Below, piece after piece: positions 60,723 through 64,000 of a DNA stretch of 64,000 nt (within the stretch, counting starts at the first letter, position 1; each line of letters starts with the position of its first letter). Location: positions 202,344 to 266,343 of the forward strand of contig JANYKN010000125.1 of NCBI GenBank assembly GCA_025361565.1, read 5' to 3'. Source of the DNA: Bacteroidota bacterium (GTDB lineage: Bacteria > Bacteroidota > Bacteroidia > Bacteroidales > NBLH01). Both the position numbers and the translations under genes were made by a program. The notes under the pieces were generated by a model. That model saw only the letters and a list, made by a program, of their open reading frames with translations, made no database searches and was not told the origin of the DNA.

Positions 60723-61358
60723 TTATCTTTCAGGCCAAATGTCAAAGTTTTGTCCACCAAACTCATACCTGGTTGTTTCAATCTGCGCAAAATAGTTCTC
60801 TACCCAAATCTTGATATTGCTGTCGAACTTGATGTTGTTTGCTGTGTCGTTCCACGGCTGCGATTGCTTAGCCTTGCTTATGATTACAAACAGTTTGCGT
60901 GGAAAATCCTGTATCAGTCTTCTATAGTCGGCATATGATACGCTCCTTGCTCCTTCAAGATCATACCTGAATGTCTGCCAACTGTCAATAAATACAATAT
61001 CGGGGCTTTTGTGCTTCATTAGCCTTTGGCGGAGCTCCAACAGGCTTTCTCTGTTCAATAACACTAGTCGTGTGTCAACCTCGGCCATCCCTAAACGGAC
61101 AAAAGCAGCCTGTAGGGTACTGCTCTTACCCTGTTCAATACTGTTGTAGGCCACCCTGCTATACTTGCATAGATACTTGGCAAGTTGTAGTGCATAATTT
61201 GTCTTTCCGTTGCCCGAAGGACCATAAATAAACCAACTTCCTTCTTTTGCAGCATTGCCTAGGTGATAAAGCCAATCTCCTTCGAAACCCATCGATTTGA
61301 ATTTCATTCCTATTAATTCTTTGGGCGATATTGCCCGGCTTAGCTTTATCTGTTCCAT
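60723..61358 (-). CDS. P-loop ATPase (RecA/DnaC-like)
   Basis: A 211-aa ATPase with Walker A YGPSGNGKTNYALQLA (46-60) and Walker B PDIVFIDSWQTF near 118-129. The compact core with a RecA-like layout (SWxT and IISKAKQSQ) fits phage helicase loaders or recombination ATPases. It follows MuB in the operon and may aid replicative transposition. Confidence 0.75.
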   Translation of the reverse strand: MEQIKLSRAISPKELIGMKFKSMGFEGDWLYHLGNAAKEGSWFIYGPSGNGKTNYALQLAKYLCKYSRVAYNSIEQGKSSTLQAAFVRLGMAEVDTRLVLLNRESLLELRQRLMKHKSPDIVFIDSWQTFRYDLEGARSVSYADYRRLIQDFPRKLFVIISKAKQSQPWNDTANNIKFDSNIKIWVENYFAQIETTRYEFGGQNFDIWPER

Positions 61359-61381
61359 AGTCGATACTTAATTGTTGAATT

Positions 61382-61429
61382 GGTTAATACTAAATGGTTA
61401 ATACGGGTTGCAGGGGGTTGTGCAACCCC
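61382..61429. promoter_or_regulatory. Direct repeats and GC hairpin between muB and ATPase genes
   Basis: GGTTAATAC occurs at 61382-61390 and 61396-61404 (14-base period). Next to it is a strong hairpin GGGGTTG / CAACCCC (61414-61429) ending just beside the MuB-like stop. There is no T-run, so it may control mRNA processing or bind a regulator rather than terminate. Confidence 0.4.
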
Positions 61430-61432
61430 TTG

Positions 61433-62374
61433 CTAATATAAAGGCATGTTTAAAATCTTCCTTACAAAATTCTCGTCCAAAGTTTCCCCGGTTCTATCCG
61501 CCTCACGCATCGCAGGCACCAGCACATCATGCAGTTCTCCATAATTATCGCAGTTTGCCTGAAGGAATTTTTTTAATCCTGTGGGTATATCGTTTAAAAA
61601 CTGTTTAAAACTCCTGTCAATGGTAGGAAGTACCCTTATCCCAAACTTTATACGCCTGTAAAGCTGTGGAATACCGTCTTTGTTCTTTTTTCTTAGTCCT
61701 TCAATTTTTTTAACCAGCTGGTCGGTACCTATCATTTGTATGGCACAATAGCCGTTTAAATTATCGTAAAGTTCCTTCATTGCACAAAGGGCTGGCTGCT
61801 TCATATACTCCGCTTCGTCAAAACAAAGCACTGGTTTTAAACCATTCATTTTCATTTCACGCATTTTGTTGCTGATAATCCTTAGCTTTGCACTTTTACT
61901 GCGTGGCACATCGCTTAAGCGAAGTTTGTCTATTACTTTCTCCAATAAATCTCCAAGGTTATCGCTTTGTCCTACAGTGATAAGAAAAAAGTCTTTAGGG
62001 TTCGACTTTTCAAACAATTGCGCTGCATAGCTTTTGCCGCAACCAGTTTCGCCAATAATTACATTGGTATAGCCGTAACTCTGGGCATCCTCAAGGGTTG
62101 TAAGTATCCTTTTTAATTGTGCTGTTGGCACCGTATTCCAATATACCTTTTCTAGTTCAAGGCCAACGAAGGCCGCTAACTGTTTAAAGTATTTATCGGC
62201 CATTTCAACTATCTTACCATGCCCTGCATCATAAGTATAGTCGCCTTTGCGCATGTTTGAGATATAACTGGCACTTACCCCGCTTTTTTTGGCCAAATCA
62301 TTGGCCGACAATTCGTGCAATTTGATATATTCCTCTATTGCATCTACAATTTGTTTCTTTTCGTTGATTGTCAT
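61433..62374 (-). CDS. MuB-like transposition ATPase with N-terminal HTH
   Basis: 313 aa. The N-terminal helix-turn-helix (ELSANDLAKKSGVSASYISN, 21-40) is as in Mu B. The AAA core has Walker A IGETGCGKSYAA (107-118) and Walker B PVLCFDEAEY (181-190), and a C-terminal domain follows. MuB binds target DNA, protects from self-insertion and activates MuA. It sits 20 bases after the transposase gene, as expected. Confidence 0.92.
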   Translation of the reverse strand: MTINEKKQIVDAIEEYIKLHELSANDLAKKSGVSASYISNMRKGDYTYDAGHGKIVEMADKYFKQLAAFVGLELEKVYWNTVPTAQLKRILTTLEDAQSYGYTNVIIGETGCGKSYAAQLFEKSNPKDFFLITVGQSDNLGDLLEKVIDKLRLSDVPRSKSAKLRIISNKMREMKMNGLKPVLCFDEAEYMKQPALCAMKELYDNLNGYCAIQMIGTDQLVKKIEGLRKKNKDGIPQLYRRIKFGIRVLPTIDRSFKQFLNDIPTGLKKFLQANCDNYGELHDVLVPAMREADRTGETLDENFVRKILNMPLY

Positions 62375-62394
62375 TTTGTTGAGTGTTATTGTTG

Positions 62395-64000
62395 TTATAA
62401 ATATTTGCTTAAATCAAGTTTGTCGTTCAAATAATCGTCCTGTTCCTCTCTCCATACTTTTACCGTTTCCTGCTTTTCTTTTCGGTCTGTCCTTGCCTGC
62501 AATTGTGCGGTTTTTTGCTTTAATTGGTTTTTAATATTCTTGTGTTGTCCGTTGCTATTAACCAGCATTAGCTTGGTTAGTGTACCATTCAGCCTCTCAT
62601 CTTCCATTAGCCTGCCTACAACTGCATAGTTGTGTGTATTGAACTCCACCACCGATTCCTCAAGCTCCCTGTTAAAATCATTCACCTGGTTTAGCGCCAA
62701 AGCATCACCTTCTTTTCTTTCGGCAAGCGCCATTGGCTGTATGTATTTTTCTTGCAGTATAAACCGTTGGCTTCCGTCGGCATTCACGGCAAGTACCCTA
62801 TCAAGGTTCTCCGTATCAAACCTTATTTGCCAATCAAGGTTTCCAAGCATCCTGAACTGTTTATCAAAGCTGTCGTAACATCTAGCCTCTCCAAGTATCT
62901 TCACGTTTAACCCCGAAGCTTCAAGCCTGTTGGTATATTTGCTGCTGTCGCCAAACCAGTACAGGTAACTTTCATCATTCAATTCAATCCGCTGTTCGAT
63001 TGGCAGTTTTGCAAATGCCTCCATATAGGATTTATGCTTTTTGCTCCGCTCTGCCTCTATTATAGTTGATATTTGTTTCCTTACACCCAACTCATCAGGG
63101 AATTGATGCCTGTATTTGTTAAGCATCTCGGTATTTGGCTGCTTATCCTTTCGGCTGGTAATTCCAAATCCGCTCCAGTTGGGCAAGAACTGGCAATACT
63201 CCTTGTTTAACCTTCCAAAATATGGCTCAATTACTTTCGATTTGGCATTCTTGACCCTTGCAGGCGTGTATTTATCGGTCAACGCTTCGTAAAGCGGTGT
63301 AAGTGCTCCTTTTCCATAATGGTCGCTTTGCAGTTGAAGCGGCTTGTATCTTGTGCCAAACAGCTCGGCGGTATGGTTAATTGCATTGCGCAAAGCCTGT
63401 TTGATAAGCCCTGGTGTTTCGTGGCTACCAATTGCATAACCAATTGGGTACTTACATGTAACGTCTAAGATTATAACCACTGCCAACCTGTTGTGATAGC
63501 TTGTATTATTGTATCCTTTTTTATCAATTTCGGTTTTCTGGTACAGCAACTCAACGTCCCATCCGTCCATGGTCCAGTAATAAAGGGCACATTCTGGGGC
63601 TTTCCTTTTATGCTGCATGGTTTGTGAGTTCCTGAACTCGGTTAAACCCCTGCGGCCTCCTGTTGTCAGCATTTCTGTTTTTTCACGGTTATTGGCAACG
63701 GTCGAAGCGCTTATCTTCTTCCATTCAAGCAGGGAGGCAACCATATTGTAAAGGTTTGCAATCTGTGTGTTATCAAGGTTGCGGTGGTCGCTCAACAATC
63801 GGTTGAGCAAACCTTCTTGTTCCTCCAACTTGGTTTTCGATGCAGAATTGTTGCCATGTCCTCCGTGTATAAGGCTTTCAAAACCATAATCAACATATTT
63901 TTCGTACTTAGATCTAAGCCTTCGTGGGTGGTCAGGTAGTTTATGCGGATAAACCAGTGTATCAAGCTCATTCACTGCTTCCGATATATGTTCCCATATT
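62395..64000 (-). CDS. MuA-like transposase (5' end outside window)
   Basis: At least 535 residues are visible and the frame stays open to base 64000 with good coding sequence (IWEHISEA before the first GTG at 63975), so the true start lies further right. The core is an RNase H-like DDE domain. Candidate triad residues are the Asp in TMDGWDVELL, the Asp in LQSDHYGKG and the Glu in KVIEPYFGRLNKEY, about 81 and 32 residues apart. A beta-barrel and a charged C-terminal region for MuB contact follow. It performs integration and replicative transposition. Confidence 0.93.
   Translation of the reverse strand, partial: IWEHISEAVNELDTLVYPHKLPDHPRRLRSKYEKYVDYGFESLIHGGHGNNSASKTKLEEQEGLLNRLLSDHRNLDNTQIANLYNMVASLLEWKKISASTVANNREKTEMLTTGGRRGLTEFRNSQTMQHKRKAPECALYYWTMDGWDVELLYQKTEIDKKGYNNTSYHNRLAVVIILDVTCKYPIGYAIGSHETPGLIKQALRNAINHTAELFGTRYKPLQLQSDHYGKGALTPLYEALTDKYTPARVKNAKSKVIEPYFGRLNKEYCQFLPNWSGFGITSRKDKQPNTEMLNKYRHQFPDELGVRKQISTIIEAERSKKHKSYMEAFAKLPIEQRIELNDESYLYWFGDSSKYTNRLEASGLNVKILGEARCYDSFDKQFRMLGNLDWQIRFDTENLDRVLAVNADGSQRFILQEKYIQPMALAERKEGDALALNQVNDFNRELEESVVEFNTHNYAVVGRLMEDERLNGTLTKLMLVNSNGQHKNIKNQLKQKTAQLQARTDRKEKQETVKVWREEQDDYLNDKLDLSKYL

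Larger units (their letters stand above)
31720..64000. mobile_element. Mu-like transposable prophage (right part cut off)
   Basis: The region holds MuA- and MuB-like genes, GemA/DUF3164 early genes, DUF935 portal, MuF, gpG, gp36/gp37-like proteins, sheath, tube, tape measure and baseplate genes in the order expected for a Mu-like myophage. The left limit is estimated from repeated GAATTGTGCAAA sites at 31722 and 31744; it lies between the MgtC gene (31609) and dam (31952). The other end is beyond 64000. All structural genes read intact except dam, and two probable programmed frameshifts, so the prophage may be functional. Confidence 0.9.

Noticed and set aside
62395..63975. Transposase starting at the GTG at 63975
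   Set aside because: The frame stays open with coding-like sequence to the window edge and MuA proteins have an N-terminal DNA-binding region, so this GTG is internal.

Overview
The window comes from an AT-rich Bacteroidetes genome, probably a Bacteroidales or Marinilabiliales relative. The evidence is the gene families (a DUF4469/HU-like protein, Bacteroidetes-type acyl-CoA reductase, GxxExxY protein, fused thrA), weak Shine-Dalgarno sequences, promoter boxes of the Bacteroidetes TAnnTTTG type, and intergenic palindromes typical of the phylum. No 16S or other taxonomic marker is present, so the assignment is an inference.

Positions 1-18571 are ordinary chromosome. They hold a cut-off secreted protein and a 46-aa lipoprotein, a nitroreductase, a coiled-coil protein, gapA, an acyl-CoA reductase followed by miaA, a Nudix/glycosyltransferase pair, and a leftward thrA-thrB-thrC operon preceded by a threonine-codon-rich leader and hairpin (probable attenuator). 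Then come nhaA, a methyltransferase-like membrane protein, a nucleoside deoxyribosyltransferase-like protein, yebC and miaB (both tRNA A37 genes, miaA and miaB, are in the window), and an HU-like DNA-binding protein.

Positions 18873-28422 form a type I restriction-modification island: hsdM, a HEPN protein with the HepT motif RX4HXY, hsdS with an MntA-like nucleotidyltransferase domain (GSX10DXD) fused to its N-terminus, a GxxExxY protein, a small chimeric remnant joining hsdR and hsdS sequence, an RloA/RloB-like (AbiL-like) pair under its own promoter with a palindrome over it, and hsdR. The HepT plus MntA-HsdS arrangement looks like a toxin-antitoxin unit wired into the specificity subunit and is the most interesting system here. 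It is followed by an unrecognised 424-aa gene and a MgtC/SapB-DUF4010 membrane protein.

From about 31720 to the right edge lies a Mu-like transposable prophage, cut off at 64000 inside the MuA-type transposase. It has three blocks. The early block (64000 to about 55200, leftward) has transposase, MuB-like ATPase, a RecA/DnaC-like ATPase, GemA-like, DnaA-like, DUF3164 and many small proteins. The packaging block (46222-55122, rightward) has small and large terminase, DUF1320, DUF935 portal, MuF with a toxin-like tail, gpG, gp37-like and appendage proteins. The head/tail block (46021-31952, leftward) has protease-scaffold, capsid, sheath, tube, chaperone, tape measure, baseplate, fibres and a frameshifted Dam methylase. 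The two late blocks diverge from a region carrying a 21-bp tandem repeat. The far left end carries 22-bp-spaced repeats, a predicted small RNA/terminator with two alternative folds, and strong terminators. Two likely programmed -1 frameshifts (tail chaperone; portal to MuF) and one frameshift in dam were read directly. No lysis enzyme and no repressor were recognised in the visible part.
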